Assembly (NCBI RefSeq): GCF_001512305.1
Contig: NZ_LNUT01000003.1
Coordinates: 553,374 to 617,373 of the forward strand
DNA length: 64,000 bases
Source: Arthrobacter sp. EPSL27
GTDB lineage: Bacteria; Actinomycetota; Actinomycetes; Actinomycetales; Micrococcaceae
Direction: 5' to 3'
The position numbers and the translations under genes are program-made. Shown one piece after another: positions 8,090 to 18,273 of the stretch; the stretch's first letter is position 1, and each line of letters opens with the position of its first letter. The notes below the pieces were generated by a model that saw nothing but the letters and a program-made list of their open reading frames with translations, ran no database searches and was not told the origin of the DNA.

Positions 8090-9727
8090 ATGGCCGAATT
8101 GACCATCAACGCCGACGACGTCCGTAATGCGTTGAACGAGTTCGCGGCGTCCTACGAGCCCGGAAACGCAGAGCGCGTCGAGGTCGGCCGTGTAACAACC
8201 GCAGGTGACGGCATCGCCCGTGTTGAGGGCCTTCCCTCGGTCATGGCGAACGAGCTGCTTCGCTTCGAAGACGGCACGCTGGGCCTGGCCCAGAACCTCG
8301 ACGTCCGCGAAATCGGTGTCATCGTCCTCGGCGACTTCGCCGGCATTGAAGAAGGCCAGGAAGTTCACCGCACCGGACAGGTTCTGTCCGTACCGGTGGG
8401 CGACGCCTTCCTTGGCCGCGTCGTTGACCCGCTGGGCCAGCCGATCGATGACCTCGGTGACATCAAGGCTGAGACCACCCGTGCACTGGAACTCCAGGCG
8501 CCCGGCGTGACCCAGCGCAAGTCGGTGCACGAGCCGATGCAGACCGGTCTCAAGGCTATCGACGCCATGATTCCGATCGGCCGCGGCCAGCGCCAGCTGA
8601 TCATTGGCGACCGCCAGACCGGCAAGTCCGCCATCGCGATCGACACGATCATCAACCAGAAGGCCAACTGGGCTTCCGGTGATGTCAACAAGCAGGTCCG
8701 CTGCATCTACGTCGCCATCGGCCAGAAGGCGTCCACGATCGCAGCTGTCCGCCAGACCCTCGAGGACAACGGCGCACTGGAGTACACCACCATTGTTGCC
8801 TCCCCGGCATCCGACCCCGCAGGCTTCAAGTACCTGGCGCCCTACGCCGGTTCCGCGATCGGCCAGCACTGGATGTACGGCGGCAAGCACGTCCTCATCG
8901 TGTTTGATGACCTGTCCAAGCAGGCTGAGGCCTACCGTGCAGTGTCGCTGCTGCTGCGCCGCCCGCCGGGACGCGAAGCCTACCCGGGCGACGTCTTCTA
9001 CTTGCACTCCCGCCTGCTGGAGCGTTGTGCCAAGCTCTCCGACGAGCTCGGTGCAGGTTCGATGACCGGCCTGCCGCTCATCGAAACCAAGGCAAACGAC
9101 GTCTCCGCCTACATTCCGACCAACGTGATCTCCATCACCGATGGCCAGATCTTCCTGCAGTCGGACCTCTTCAACGCCAACCAGCGTCCCGCCGTCGACG
9201 TGGGTGTCTCCGTTTCCCGCGTTGGTGGCGCCGCCCAGGTGAAGTCCATGAAGAAGGTCTCCGGTACCTTGAAGCTGGAACTGGCCCAGTACCGCGACAT
9301 GCAGGCGTTCGCCATGTTCGCCTCGGACCTCGACGCCGCATCGCGCCAGCAGCTGACCCGTGGCGCACGCCTGATGGAACTGCTCAAGCAGGGCCAGTAC
9401 TCGCCGTTCCCGGTCGAGGACCAGGTCGTCTCCATCTGGGCCGGCACCAACGGTTACCTCGACGACGTTCCGGTGGAAGACATCAACCGCTTCGAGACCG
9501 AGTTCCTCGAGCACCTGAAGCACAAGTCCTCCATCCTCACGACGCTGGCCCAGACCAACGTCATGAGCGATGACACTGCAGAAGCACTGAAGACCGCGAT
9601 CGTGGACTTCAAGAAGGGCTTCTTCGGCGAGGGCGACAACCTTCTGGTGGGTGCGGGGCACGAGGAGTACGCCCCCATCGACGAGGCACAGGTCGACCAG
9701 GAAAAAATCGTCAAGCAGAAGCGCTAG
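8090..9727 (+). CDS. atpA: F1Fo ATP synthase subunit alpha
   Basis: Non-catalytic nucleotide-binding subunit of F1, 545 residues from ATG 8090. The P-loop GDRQTGKS lies near residue 170, and the [13 protein letters not shown] segment and the conserved C-terminal helical domain are present. The C-terminus ends in a charged tail after EEYAPIDE, an extension common in actinobacterial alpha subunits and linked in mycobacteria to suppression of ATP hydrolysis. ATG 8090 is preferred over the in-frame GTG at 8048 because AGCAGGGA (8077-8084) sits just upstream and the family start is MAELTI-like. Confidence 0.96.
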   Translation: MAELTINADDVRNALNEFAASYEPGNAERVEVGRVTTAGDGIARVEGLPSVMANELLRFEDGTLGLAQNLDVREIGVIVLGDFAGIEEGQEVHRTGQVLSVPVGDAFLGRVVDPLGQPIDDLGDIKAETTRALELQAPGVTQRKSVHEPMQTGLKAIDAMIPIGRGQRQLIIGDRQTGKSAIAIDTIINQKANWASGDVNKQVRCIYVAIGQKASTIAAVRQTLEDNGALEYTTIVASPASDPAGFKYLAPYAGSAIGQHWMYGGKHVLIVFDDLSKQAEAYRAVSLLLRRPPGREAYPGDVFYLHSRLLERCAKLSDELGAGSMTGLPLIETKANDVSAYIPTNVISITDGQIFLQSDLFNANQRPAVDVGVSVSRVGGAAQVKSMKKVSGTLKLELAQYRDMQAFAMFASDLDAASRQQLTRGARLMELLKQGQYSPFPVEDQVVSIWAGTNGYLDDVPVEDINRFETEFLEHLKHKSSILTTLAQTNVMSDDTAEALKTAIVDFKKGFFGEGDNLLVGAGHEEYAPIDEAQVDQEKIVKQKR

Positions 9728-9738
9728 TTCTGCTGGCA

Positions 9739-9774
9739 GGGACTGCCGGAGCCCGCACGGGTTCCGGCAGTCCC
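9739..9774 (+). other. Strong intergenic RNA hairpin between atpA and atpG
   Basis: GGGACTGCCGGAGCCC (9739-9754) pairs with 9759-9774 around a GCAC loop: a 16-bp stem with one G-U pair. No T run follows, so it is unlikely to stop transcription. It sits 12 bp after the atpA stop and 29 bp before the atpG start. A role as an mRNA stability element or in setting subunit stoichiometry is inferred. Confidence 0.6.
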
Positions 9775-9803
9775 GGCCATCAGGATCTTAGGAAAGGATA
9801 AGT

Positions 9804-10697
9804 ATGGGAGCCCAGATCCGGGTCTACCGCCAGAAGATCAGCTCGACGACGTCGATGCGCAAGATCTTCAAGGCGATGGAACTGATCGCTACCTCGCGCA
9901 TCGGGAAGGCCCGAGCACGCGTAGCAGCTTCACTGCCTTACGCAAACGCCATCACGCGTGCCGTTTCTGCTGTTGCCAGCCAAAGCGAAATCGACCACCC
10001 GCTCACCACCGAGCCGGAGCAGATCCGCCGGGCTGCCGTCCTGGTCATCACCTCGGACCGTGGCCTTGCCGGCTCGTACTCCGCCAGCGTGCTGAAGCAG
10101 GCGGAAGGCCTCAACGAGCTGCTCGTGGAGGAGGGCAAGGAAGTCAAGATGTACCTCGTCGGCCGCAAGGCGCAGGCGTACTTCGACTTCCGGAACCGTC
10201 CTTACGAACGTGTTTGGACCGGCGGCACCGATGCACCGGAATTTGCCACCGCACAGGAAATCGGCGAGGCATTGCTGGCCGATTTTGCGACGGACTACGC
10301 CGAGGGCGGCGTCGACGAGATCCATGTCGTCTACACGCGCTTCAAGTCGATGGTCACCCAGGAGCCGACGGTTGTCCGTCTTCTCCCGCTTGAGGTTGTT
10401 GAAGAGCAGGCTGCGTCCGAGTCGGACCTCCTGCCGCTCTACGAATTCGAGCCGGAAACGGAGCAGGTTCTTGATGCCCTGCTGCCGCGCTACATCGAAT
10501 CACGCATCTTCGCAGCCATGCTGCAGGCAGCCGCTTCGGAGCTTGCTGCCCGCCAGCGGGCGATGAAGTCCGCCGGCGACAACGCCACGGAGCTCATCAA
10601 GAAGTTCACGCGTCTGCGCAACACTGCCCGCCAGGCTGAAATTACGCAGGAGCTCTCCGAAATCGTGGCCGGTGCCGACGCGTTGAACGCGTCCTAA
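9804..10697 (+). CDS. atpG: F1Fo ATP synthase subunit gamma
   Basis: Central rotor shaft of F1, 297 residues. The N-terminal coiled-coil helix begins [12 protein letters not shown] and continues [22 protein letters not shown]; the conserved [13 protein letters not shown] nucleotide-fold segment follows near residue 83, and the C-terminal helix carries [13 protein letters not shown] and [16 protein letters not shown], which reaches into the alpha3beta3 core. A ribosome-binding site (AGGAAAGGATAAGT) precedes the ATG. The middle region is of ordinary length with small insertions. Confidence 0.96.
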   Translation: MGAQIRVYRQKISSTTSMRKIFKAMELIATSRIGKARARVAASLPYANAITRAVSAVASQSEIDHPLTTEPEQIRRAAVLVITSDRGLAGSYSASVLKQAEGLNELLVEEGKEVKMYLVGRKAQAYFDFRNRPYERVWTGGTDAPEFATAQEIGEALLADFATDYAEGGVDEIHVVYTRFKSMVTQEPTVVRLLPLEVVEEQAASESDLLPLYEFEPETEQVLDALLPRYIESRIFAAMLQAAASELAARQRAMKSAGDNATELIKKFTRLRNTARQAEITQELSEIVAGADALNAS

Positions 10698-10744
10698 CCA
10701 ACCCGGTCCCGGATCCTGCGGTACCTGCACCAAAGTAAACTTAA

Positions 10745-12232
<1,488 letters not shown>

Positions 12233-12233
12233 T

Positions 12234-12518
12234 ATGGCTGAGCTTGAGGTTGAGATTGTCGCAGCGGACCACTTCGTGTGGTCCGGAGCGGCCAAGATGG
12301 TCAAGGCCCGCACCAGCGATGGTGAAATCGGAATCCTGCCCGGCCACTCGCCCCTGCTGGCGATTCTGGCCGAAGGTGAACTGGCCATCGAGCCGGTCTC
12401 CGGTGACCGCATTGCTGTAGTTGTCGACGGCGGATTCTTCTCCGTCGACAACAACCGGGTCGTCATTGTTGCTGACAACGCCAAAATGGGCGACGCGGCT
12501 ACTGCGGGGATCCGCTAG
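12234..12518 (+). CDS. atpC: F1Fo ATP synthase subunit epsilon, short form
   Basis: Epsilon sits on the gamma shaft and couples it to the c ring. Here it is only 94 residues: the N-terminal beta sandwich is complete (MAELEVEIVAADHFVWSGAA, GEIGILPGHSPLLAILAEGE, VDGGFFSVDNNRVVIVAD), but the protein ends right after it. The C-terminal helical hairpin that inhibits ATP hydrolysis in other bacteria is absent. The beta stop and this start are separated by one base. The next gene begins 10 bp later, so a frameshifted tail is not available in the gap. Confidence 0.94.
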   Translation: MAELEVEIVAADHFVWSGAAKMVKARTSDGEIGILPGHSPLLAILAEGELAIEPVSGDRIAVVVDGGFFSVDNNRVVIVADNAKMGDAATAGIR

Positions 12519-12528
12519 CACGACCTTG

Positions 12529-12960
12529 ATGAACGATACTGTCTTTCCGTTCATCGTCCTGGCAACGATTTTTGCGTTGCTGGTCTTTGCACTGTGCCTT
12601 TCCGGGGTGCGCCGCTTCAATCTGCGGCGCGCCCTGGGCACGGTGGACGCCTCCATTTGCACGGCTGGAAACAGCTGGCATATGGGGGTTTGTCGTTATC
12701 AGGACAACGACCTCGAATGGTTCCGCCTTGCCTCGCTGAGCACGCGGCCCAAACACACCTTCCGGCGCAGTTCCCTGGAGCTCCTCGGCCGGCGCCAGCC
12801 CACCGAATCCGAGCTCGTCAAAGTCCAGCCCGACACCGTGATCGTCGAACTCCGGTACGAGGGCAAGGATGTGCTGCTCGCCATGCGGTTCGACGCCTAC
12901 ACCGGGCTGTCCTCCTGGCTTGAGGCCGGTCCCGTCATCGGCGTGGGCACCTGGCGCTAG
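12529..12960 (+). CDS. DUF2550 family membrane protein
   Basis: A 143-residue protein with one N-terminal membrane helix (FIVLATIFALLVFALCLSGV, about residues 7-26) followed by a soluble domain with GNSWHMGVCRYQDNDLEWF near the start and LEAGPVIGVGTWR at the end. DUF2550 proteins are encoded next to atpC across actinobacteria; their role is unknown. The frame also runs upstream inside atpC, but ATG 12529 gives the family N-terminus (a TTG one codon earlier is possible). The position 10 bp after atpC suggests cotranscription with the ATP synthase. Confidence 0.82.
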   Translation: MNDTVFPFIVLATIFALLVFALCLSGVRRFNLRRALGTVDASICTAGNSWHMGVCRYQDNDLEWFRLASLSTRPKHTFRRSSLELLGRRQPTESELVKVQPDTVIVELRYEGKDVLLAMRFDAYTGLSSWLEAGPVIGVGTWR

Positions 12961-12965
12961 CCGCG

Positions 12966-14345
12966 GTGGACTTCCTCGAAGACCTCCGACTGGTGGACGG
13001 ACCGGTGCTCTGGACGGCCTGGGCAGCCGGAGCAGCAGGCCTGGGCTATCTCCTGTGGCGCGGCGGACACCGCAGCAGCCAGGACACGGACACCGGGCCC
13101 CGCCGCGCGCTGCTGTTCCTGCTTCCCCTCCTCGCCGCCGCCCTAACGGCCGCCGCGCTGCTCGCCGGCACCCACTGGCTTCTGATCTATGCCATCCCGG
13201 TCTTCCCGGGAGAACTTCCGCGTGAGGTTCTGGGCTGGTCCCTGGCCGCCATTACAGCGCTGCTGCTCTGCGGCCTCCGCCTCTGGACCACCTGGCGTCC
13301 TGTCCCGGAAGCAGGGCAGGCCCGCACCCGGCGCCGTGTCCGCACCACCGCGGTCTCCATCGGCGCGCTCCTCGGCGTCGTCCTGCTGTCCGCCGTCCAG
13401 ATCAACGCCTACTTCGGCCTCAACCACACAGTGAGCGACCTGACCGGGACCGCCGTCGCCCGGATCCAGCCCCTCGAAGACGGGCTCAAGCGCGTTCCCG
13501 GGGCAACGCCGTCCAGCCTGTCCGGCTGGAGCCCTCCAGGGAGCCTGCCCGACGGCGGGGAGCTGCGGCGCGCCAGCATCCCCGGCACCGCCTCGGGATT
13601 CCAGAGCCGCGAGGCCTACATTTACCTGCCGCCGGCCTACTTCGCCACGCCACGGCCCGCCCTCCCCGTCCTGGTCCTCTTCGCCGGGCAGCCCGGTGCA
13701 CCGGCGGACTGGCTCACCGGCGGTGCGCTGCGCAGCCGCATGGACCGCTACGCCGCGGAGCACCACGGCGTGGCCCCGGTGGTGGTGGTGGCGGACCCCA
13801 ACGGCACGGCCTCGGGGAACACCCTGTGCATGGACAGCAGCATCGCCCCGGCCGACACGTTCCTGGCCAAGGACGTGCCGGAGTGGATCAACAGCACACT
13901 GGACGTGGACCCGGACCCGTCGCGGTGGGCCGTCGGAGGGTTTTCCTTTGGCGGGACCTGCGCCATGCAGATGGTGACCCGCCACCCTGACACCTACGGC
14001 TCGGCTTTGGCCTTCTCGAGCGAGCGGGAGCCCGCCCTGGCCAAGGAACGGGACAAGACCGTCGCCGCGTCGTTCGGCGGCGACACGGAGGCGTTCGACC
14101 GGCAGACGCCGCTGCGGATCATGCAGGAGCGCCGTTTCGAGGGGCACGGCATCTACTTCGCCGCCGGAGAGCGCGACCCCGAATTCCTCGGCTACATGGA
14201 CGAGCTGTCCGCCGCCGCGCGGAAGGCCGGCTTCAGCGTGGAAACCTCGCCGGTTCCCGGCGCCGGGCACTCGTGGGAGGCCGCATCCACCGCGCTCCCG
14301 GCCGGCCTCGATTTCCTGTTCTCCCGTTGGGGCATCGCGCAGTGA
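12966..14345 (+). CDS. Membrane-anchored alpha/beta-hydrolase esterase
   Basis: 459 residues. The N-terminal 150 contain about four membrane helices, alternating with basic loops (TRRRVRTT). A C-terminal esterase D/antigen 85-like domain then begins after AYIYLPPAYF. The nucleophile elbow is GGFSFGG near residue 326 and the catalytic His lies in PVPGAGHSWEAA. The active site would face outside the cytoplasm. The stop overlaps the GTG of the following MprF-like gene (GTGA), implying coupled expression. Membrane esterases next to aminoacyl-lipid synthases in other actinobacteria hydrolyse the aminoacylated lipid, so lipid deacylation is the leading inference; mycolyl-type transfer is an alternative. 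Confidence 0.75.
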   Translation: MDFLEDLRLVDGPVLWTAWAAGAAGLGYLLWRGGHRSSQDTDTGPRRALLFLLPLLAAALTAAALLAGTHWLLIYAIPVFPGELPREVLGWSLAAITALLLCGLRLWTTWRPVPEAGQARTRRRVRTTAVSIGALLGVVLLSAVQINAYFGLNHTVSDLTGTAVARIQPLEDGLKRVPGATPSSLSGWSPPGSLPDGGELRRASIPGTASGFQSREAYIYLPPAYFATPRPALPVLVLFAGQPGAPADWLTGGALRSRMDRYAAEHHGVAPVVVVADPNGTASGNTLCMDSSIAPADTFLAKDVPEWINSTLDVDPDPSRWAVGGFSFGGTCAMQMVTRHPDTYGSALAFSSEREPALAKERDKTVAASFGGDTEAFDRQTPLRIMQERRFEGHGIYFAAGERDPEFLGYMDELSAAARKAGFSVETSPVPGAGHSWEAASTALPAGLDFLFSRWGIAQ

Positions 14346-16891
14346 GCGCGGGGGCAGCGGAACACCGGCAGGGCGCCAGCCCCGGCTCCCTGCGGGGGCT
14401 GGGCCGCGAGGGGCTGCGCCAGTCGCTGCGGCATCTGCGGTCCATCCCCTTCACCCTGGCGGTCCTCGCGGTTTTCCTCATCACCGGTGCCGCCACCGGA
14501 AGTTTCCTCGGCGGTCCGCCGGAATCCCTGCTGGACGTGGCCTCCGTCAGTGCCCCGCAGCTGAAGGCCGGGAACTGGTGGTCGATGTTCACCTCCATGT
14601 TCTTTGCCACGAACCTGCTGGCCTACGCCGCCGCTGCGCTGATGATCCTGCTCCTGCTGGGCGTAGCCGAACGGCAGCTCGGGACGCTGCGCACCGCCGT
14701 GTTCTACTTCGCCGCCCAGTTCGCGGCGGTCACGTTGTTCCTGCTGCTCACCCAATTCGCCCGCCAGGTCGACGACGGCTGGCTCAGCCGGATGGTGGAC
14801 GCCCGGCTGATGGGCCCGTACGCGGCAGTCCTGGCGGTGTCACTGGCGTCCTGCGGGCTCCTGCCGACGCTGTGGCAGCGCCGGCTGCGCACCGCCGTGG
14901 TGTCCATTTCCCTGATGCTGGTGCTGTATGTGGGGCACGCGGAGACGGTGGTGGGATTCGCGGGGGCGCTGGCGGGGCTGGCGGCAGGCTGGTGGATCCA
15001 GGGCGACAAGGGCACCCTGCACCGCCACCGGTCCACCGGCCGCGAAACGCGCAACCTCCTGGCCCTCACCGTGGCGATCTTCGCCGTCGGGCCCATCCTG
15101 ACCGCCACCGTCCGGACCCCCACCGGGCCGCTGGCCCTGCTGCGGGACGTGCTCCTGAACCCGCTGCCCACGCTGAACCAGCTGGAGCAGTACTGCGGCG
15201 GCACCATCGACGTCACCTGCCTCGAGGCCGGCCGCAGCGGGTTCGCGGGCCCGCTGGGCCTGGCGCTGGCGGTGGTTCCCGTGGTGCTGCTGCTGATCTG
15301 CGCCGACGGCATGAGGCATGGACGCCGGCTGGCGCTGCGGATCGCCATCACGCTCCAGCTGGCGGTCACGGCGATGGCCGCCGTCTACCTCTCCCTGCTG
15401 GCCCGGATTCCGCAGTACCCCAACCGGCCCCACACCGCGGTGATGGGATCCGGGTTCGTCCATGTCCTGCCCCTCGTGGTGGTCCCGCTGGTGCTGGTGG
15501 TGCTGCTCGCTGCGAACCGCCGCCAGTTCCGGGTGGAGACCAGCCCCCGTGCCCGCCGTGCGCTGGCCGCCGTCGTTGGCGGCACGTGGCTGGTGCTGGC
15601 GTCCACCTACACCGCCGTGTGGCTGGCTGCCGGAGGCATGGAGCGCGACGGCGGCCTGCTGGGCCTGGCTGCGGAGCTCTCCCGCCAGTACCTGCCGCTG
15701 CCCATCCCGGGCATCTACAGCCGCGTCTTCCAGGGCCGCGACCCCGTCGAGGCCTTCCTCTTCGCTGCGTCCGGCATCGTCTTCTGGGCCGTGGCCCTTG
15801 CTGCCGTCTGGCTGGTGCTGCAGCGCCGGCTGCACCACTCGGACGCCGGGGCGGAGGACCGTGAGGTGGCCCGGGCGCTGATCCATGAAGGCGGCGATTC
15901 GCTGTCCTGGATGGCGCTCTGGGAGCCCAACAAATACTGGTTCGCGCCGGAACGCCGCGGGGGAGTGGCCTACCAGCAGCACGGCAACGTGGCGCTGACG
16001 CTGGCCGGGCCTTTCGGCCCCGCGGCGTTCCGCGAGGAGACTGCCGAGGGCTTTATCCGCTACTGCGCCGAACACGCACTGATCCCGGGCTTCTACTCCT
16101 GCACGGACGAGCTGTGGCCGCTGCTCAGGGCCCGGGAATTCCGGCGGGTGGCCGTGGCCCAGGAAACCAGGCTTGCCGTGCGGACCCTTGAGTTCAAGGG
16201 CAAGGACTGGCAGAACGTCCGCACGGCCCTGAACCGTGCCGCTAAGACCGGCGTGCAGGCCGTATGGGGCCGCTACGCGGACTTTTCCCCCGCCCTGCGG
16301 GCCCAGCTGATTGAGGTCTCGGAGGAGTGGGCCGCGCAGAAGACCGTCCCGGAAATGGGGTTCACCCTCGGCGGCATCGACGAGCTCGAGGACACCGAGG
16401 TGCTCTGCTGCCTCGCCGTGGATGCCGAGGGGCAGGTGCAGGGCGTCACGAGCTGGCTGCCGGTGTACGAGAGCGGGCGCGTTGTGAGCTGGACGCTGGA
16501 CTTCATGAGGCGCCGCGGCGATTCCTTTCCCGGTGTAATGGAATTCCTCATCGCCTCGGCAGTGCAGGAGCTGCGCGGGTCCGTGGAGGTCATTTCACTC
16601 TCCGGGTCGCCGCTGGCGAAGGACTCGGTGGCGGACGGTGACGGCGGCAGCGCCGGATCCGAGGGGCTGGCGGCAATCCTCGATGTGGTGGGCAAAGCCC
16701 TGGAACCTGTGTACGGGTTCCGGTCGCTGGCCAGCTTCAAGTCCCGTTTCAAGCCTGAGTACCGGACGCTGTACCTCTATTACCAGGACCCGCTGCAGCT
16801 GCCCGCCATGGGCCGGGCCCTGAGCCGCGCCTACCTGCCCGGCCTGTCCGTCCGGCAGAGTGCCCGGCTGCTCCGCACCCTGGTGCGCTGA
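14342..16891 (+). CDS. MprF-like aminoacyl-phosphatidylglycerol synthase with rhomboid-like membrane domain
   Basis: 849 residues from GTG 14342, which overlaps the preceding stop by 4 nt. The C-terminal third is the DUF2156/LPG-synthase domain (from about residue 520: GDSLSWMALWEPNKYWF, RTALNRAAKTGV, SWTLDFMRRR, SFKSRFKPEYR), which transfers an amino acid from aminoacyl-tRNA to phosphatidylglycerol. The N-terminal part has about ten membrane helices. The first six resemble a rhomboid (NWWSMFTSMFF, then LLLGVAERQLG), but the protease Ser motif GxSG is replaced by LMGPYAAV, so no protease activity is expected. Aminoacylation lowers surface negative charge. The amino acid (Lys, Ala or other) cannot be told. 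Confidence 0.8.
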   Translation: MSAGAAEHRQGASPGSLRGLGREGLRQSLRHLRSIPFTLAVLAVFLITGAATGSFLGGPPESLLDVASVSAPQLKAGNWWSMFTSMFFATNLLAYAAAALMILLLLGVAERQLGTLRTAVFYFAAQFAAVTLFLLLTQFARQVDDGWLSRMVDARLMGPYAAVLAVSLASCGLLPTLWQRRLRTAVVSISLMLVLYVGHAETVVGFAGALAGLAAGWWIQGDKGTLHRHRSTGRETRNLLALTVAIFAVGPILTATVRTPTGPLALLRDVLLNPLPTLNQLEQYCGGTIDVTCLEAGRSGFAGPLGLALAVVPVVLLLICADGMRHGRRLALRIAITLQLAVTAMAAVYLSLLARIPQYPNRPHTAVMGSGFVHVLPLVVVPLVLVVLLAANRRQFRVETSPRARRALAAVVGGTWLVLASTYTAVWLAAGGMERDGGLLGLAAELSRQYLPLPIPGIYSRVFQGRDPVEAFLFAASGIVFWAVALAAVWLVLQRRLHHSDAGAEDREVARALIHEGGDSLSWMALWEPNKYWFAPERRGGVAYQQHGNVALTLAGPFGPAAFREETAEGFIRYCAEHALIPGFYSCTDELWPLLRAREFRRVAVAQETRLAVRTLEFKGKDWQNVRTALNRAAKTGVQAVWGRYADFSPALRAQLIEVSEEWAAQKTVPEMGFTLGGIDELEDTEVLCCLAVDAEGQVQGVTSWLPVYESGRVVSWTLDFMRRRGDSFPGVMEFLIASAVQELRGSVEVISLSGSPLAKDSVADGDGGSAGSEGLAAILDVVGKALEPVYGFRSLASFKSRFKPEYRTLYLYYQDPLQLPAMGRALSRAYLPGLSVRQSARLLRTLVR

Positions 16892-16922
16892 CTCCGGCCC
16901 GCAGGCATCAAAGACGGCACAA

Positions 16923-16958
16923 AAAATGATCCCCGGCCAAAAGGCCGGGGATCATTTT
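16923..16958. terminator. Bidirectional terminator between MprF-like and csp genes
   Basis: A perfect 16-bp inverted repeat (AAAATGATCCCCGGCC at 16923-16938 and its complement at 16943-16958) with an AAAA loop. The A and T runs at the stem ends give a U-rich tail on both strands, fitting the convergent genes on either side. Confidence 0.9.
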
Positions 16959-16996
16959 ATTGCGGGAACTGCCAGGGGCAGTTCCGCCGCGGGGTA

Positions 16997-17200
16997 CTAG
17001 ACCAGCGTGACGCCGGTAGCCTGGGGGCCCTTGGCGCCCTGGCCGATTTCGAACTGAACGCGGGCGTTCTCGTCGAGGGTCTTGAAGCCGCCGGTCTGGA
17101 TCTCCGAGTAGTGCACGAAGACATCGCCATCGGAGTCATCCGGGGTGATGAAGCCGAAGCCCTTTTCAGCGTTGAACCACTTCACAGTTCCCTGTGCCAT
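16997..17200 (-). CDS. cspA: Cold-shock protein
   Basis: A 67-residue single cold-shock (OB-fold) domain that binds single-stranded RNA/DNA. Both RNP motifs are intact: KGFGFI and DVFVHY. The start MAQGTVKW is set by a strong GAGGAGA site six bases upstream; a longer in-frame start at 17239 would add 13 residues unlike the family. An unusually long upstream region (to about 17365) with a large inverted repeat suggests a structured 5' leader, as in other csp genes, which control translation by temperature. Confidence 0.95.
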   Translation of the reverse strand: MAQGTVKWFNAEKGFGFITPDDSDGDVFVHYSEIQTGGFKTLDENARVQFEIGQGAKGPQATGVTLV

Positions 17201-17509
17201 GTATTTCTCCTCATTATGGATTCTGGTTAAGTCCGGCACACTTCGTGCCGTCCTTGGTCACTCCGCGAGAAGAACCTGGGCTGTGGGACCGGGGATTCCG
17301 GGCTTTGGCGGCAGGCGCTTCACGCTCGCAACATGTCTTGCGAGCATGAAAAAACACCTACACAAAGACTGGTATTAGAATTTCATGCCGCTTGCCTCTG
17401 GTCAACGGGTGCGGCACAAATTGGCATAAATTTTGTACAAAGAATCGATGAACGCTTCCGGCAGTGCATTTACCGGCGGCGCTGCGGTCCCGCGGGGCGG
17501 GAAATGCCG
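17201..17509 (-). promoter_or_regulatory. csp leader and promoter region with 13-bp inverted repeat
   Basis: The 309-bp gap between nucS and csp holds no gene. Read on the minus strand it contains a candidate -10 TAATAC (17377-17372), then a 13-bp stem with one G-U pair (17350-17338 with 17331-17319, loop CATGTC or its complement), a small hairpin CGGCAC/GTGCCG (17234-17250), and the csp ribosome-binding site. A TTGACC at 17405-17400 is too far (22 nt) from TAATAC to be a normal -35. The predicted leader is about 165 nt. Confidence 0.45.
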
Positions 17510-18205
17510 TCAGAAAAGGCGGGATTCGACGTCGTCGACGCCGCGCATGGCGTCGTAGTCGAGGGTGACGCAATCAATGCCGCGGTCGTTGGCGAGGACC
17601 CTGGCCTGCGGCTTGATCTGCTGGGCGGCAAAGATCCCGCGGACCGGCGCCAGCAGGGGGTCGCGGTTGAGCAGCTCAAGGTAGCGCGTGAGCTGTTCGA
17701 CGCCGTCGATGTCGCCGCGGCGCTTGAGCTCAATGGCCACCGTGGCGCCCTTGTCATCCCGGGCGAGGATGTCCACCGGGCCGATAGCGGTGAAGTATTC
17801 GCGGCGGATGAGGGAGAAGCCGGCGCCCAGGAGCTCGATCTGGTCGGCCAGCAGGCGCTGCAGGTCCGCTTCCACGCCGTCCTTGATCAGTCCGGGGTCC
17901 TGGCCCAGCTCATGCGAGGTGTCGTGGAGCTGCTCATGGATGTTGATGATCAGCCGGTCGTCGGTCTTGGCCGACTGCACGGTCCACTGTTCGATCACGC
18001 CGACCTCGACGTCCACCTCATCCGGCGTGGAAACGCGCAGCGAGGCCGGCGGGCTCATCCAGTTCAACGGCTTGTAGGACCCGCCGTCGGAGTGGACCAG
18101 GACGGAGCCGTCGGCCTTGACCAGCAGGAGCCGGGTGGCAAGCGGAAGATGGGCTTTGAGCCGACCGACATAATCAACGGAGCAGCGGGCTATGACTAAA
18201 CGCAC
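17510..18205 (-). CDS. nucS: Mismatch-specific endonuclease NucS
   Basis: NucS (EndoMS) cuts both strands at mismatches and is the core of the MutS/MutL-independent mismatch repair of actinobacteria and archaea. The 231 residues have the N-terminal DNA-binding beta domain and a C-terminal RecB-like nuclease domain with [20 protein letters not shown] (catalytic Asp, Glu and Lys) and LTRYLELL. The protein ends in VESRLF, the short C-terminal motif that docks on the beta sliding clamp. The GTG start has TAGTGT seven bases upstream on the minus strand, so the mRNA is probably leaderless. Confidence 0.95.
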   Translation of the reverse strand: MRLVIARCSVDYVGRLKAHLPLATRLLLVKADGSVLVHSDGGSYKPLNWMSPPASLRVSTPDEVDVEVGVIEQWTVQSAKTDDRLIINIHEQLHDTSHELGQDPGLIKDGVEADLQRLLADQIELLGAGFSLIRREYFTAIGPVDILARDDKGATVAIELKRRGDIDGVEQLTRYLELLNRDPLLAPVRGIFAAQQIKPQARVLANDRGIDCVTLDYDAMRGVDDVESRLF

Positions 18206-18212
18206 CCGGTCA

Positions 18213-18218
18213 ACACTA
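18213..18218 (-). promoter_or_regulatory. -10 hexamer of leaderless nucS
   Basis: TAGTGT on the minus strand, seven bases before the GTG at 18205. No ribosome-binding site lies between. Confidence 0.5.
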
Positions 18219-18273
18219 CCGTCTGCGGGGCCGCGGGGTCACGGCGGCATCCTGCCTGGGGCAGAATGGAACC

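Noticed and set aside
8000..9661. Long antisense ORF across atpA
   Set aside because: GC-rich codon bias in a real gene opens the opposite frame; the product is compositionally odd and atpA is unmistakable.
17319..17350. Terminator of nucS
   Set aside because: On the minus strand the T run precedes the stem instead of following it, and it lies 160 bp past the nucS stop.
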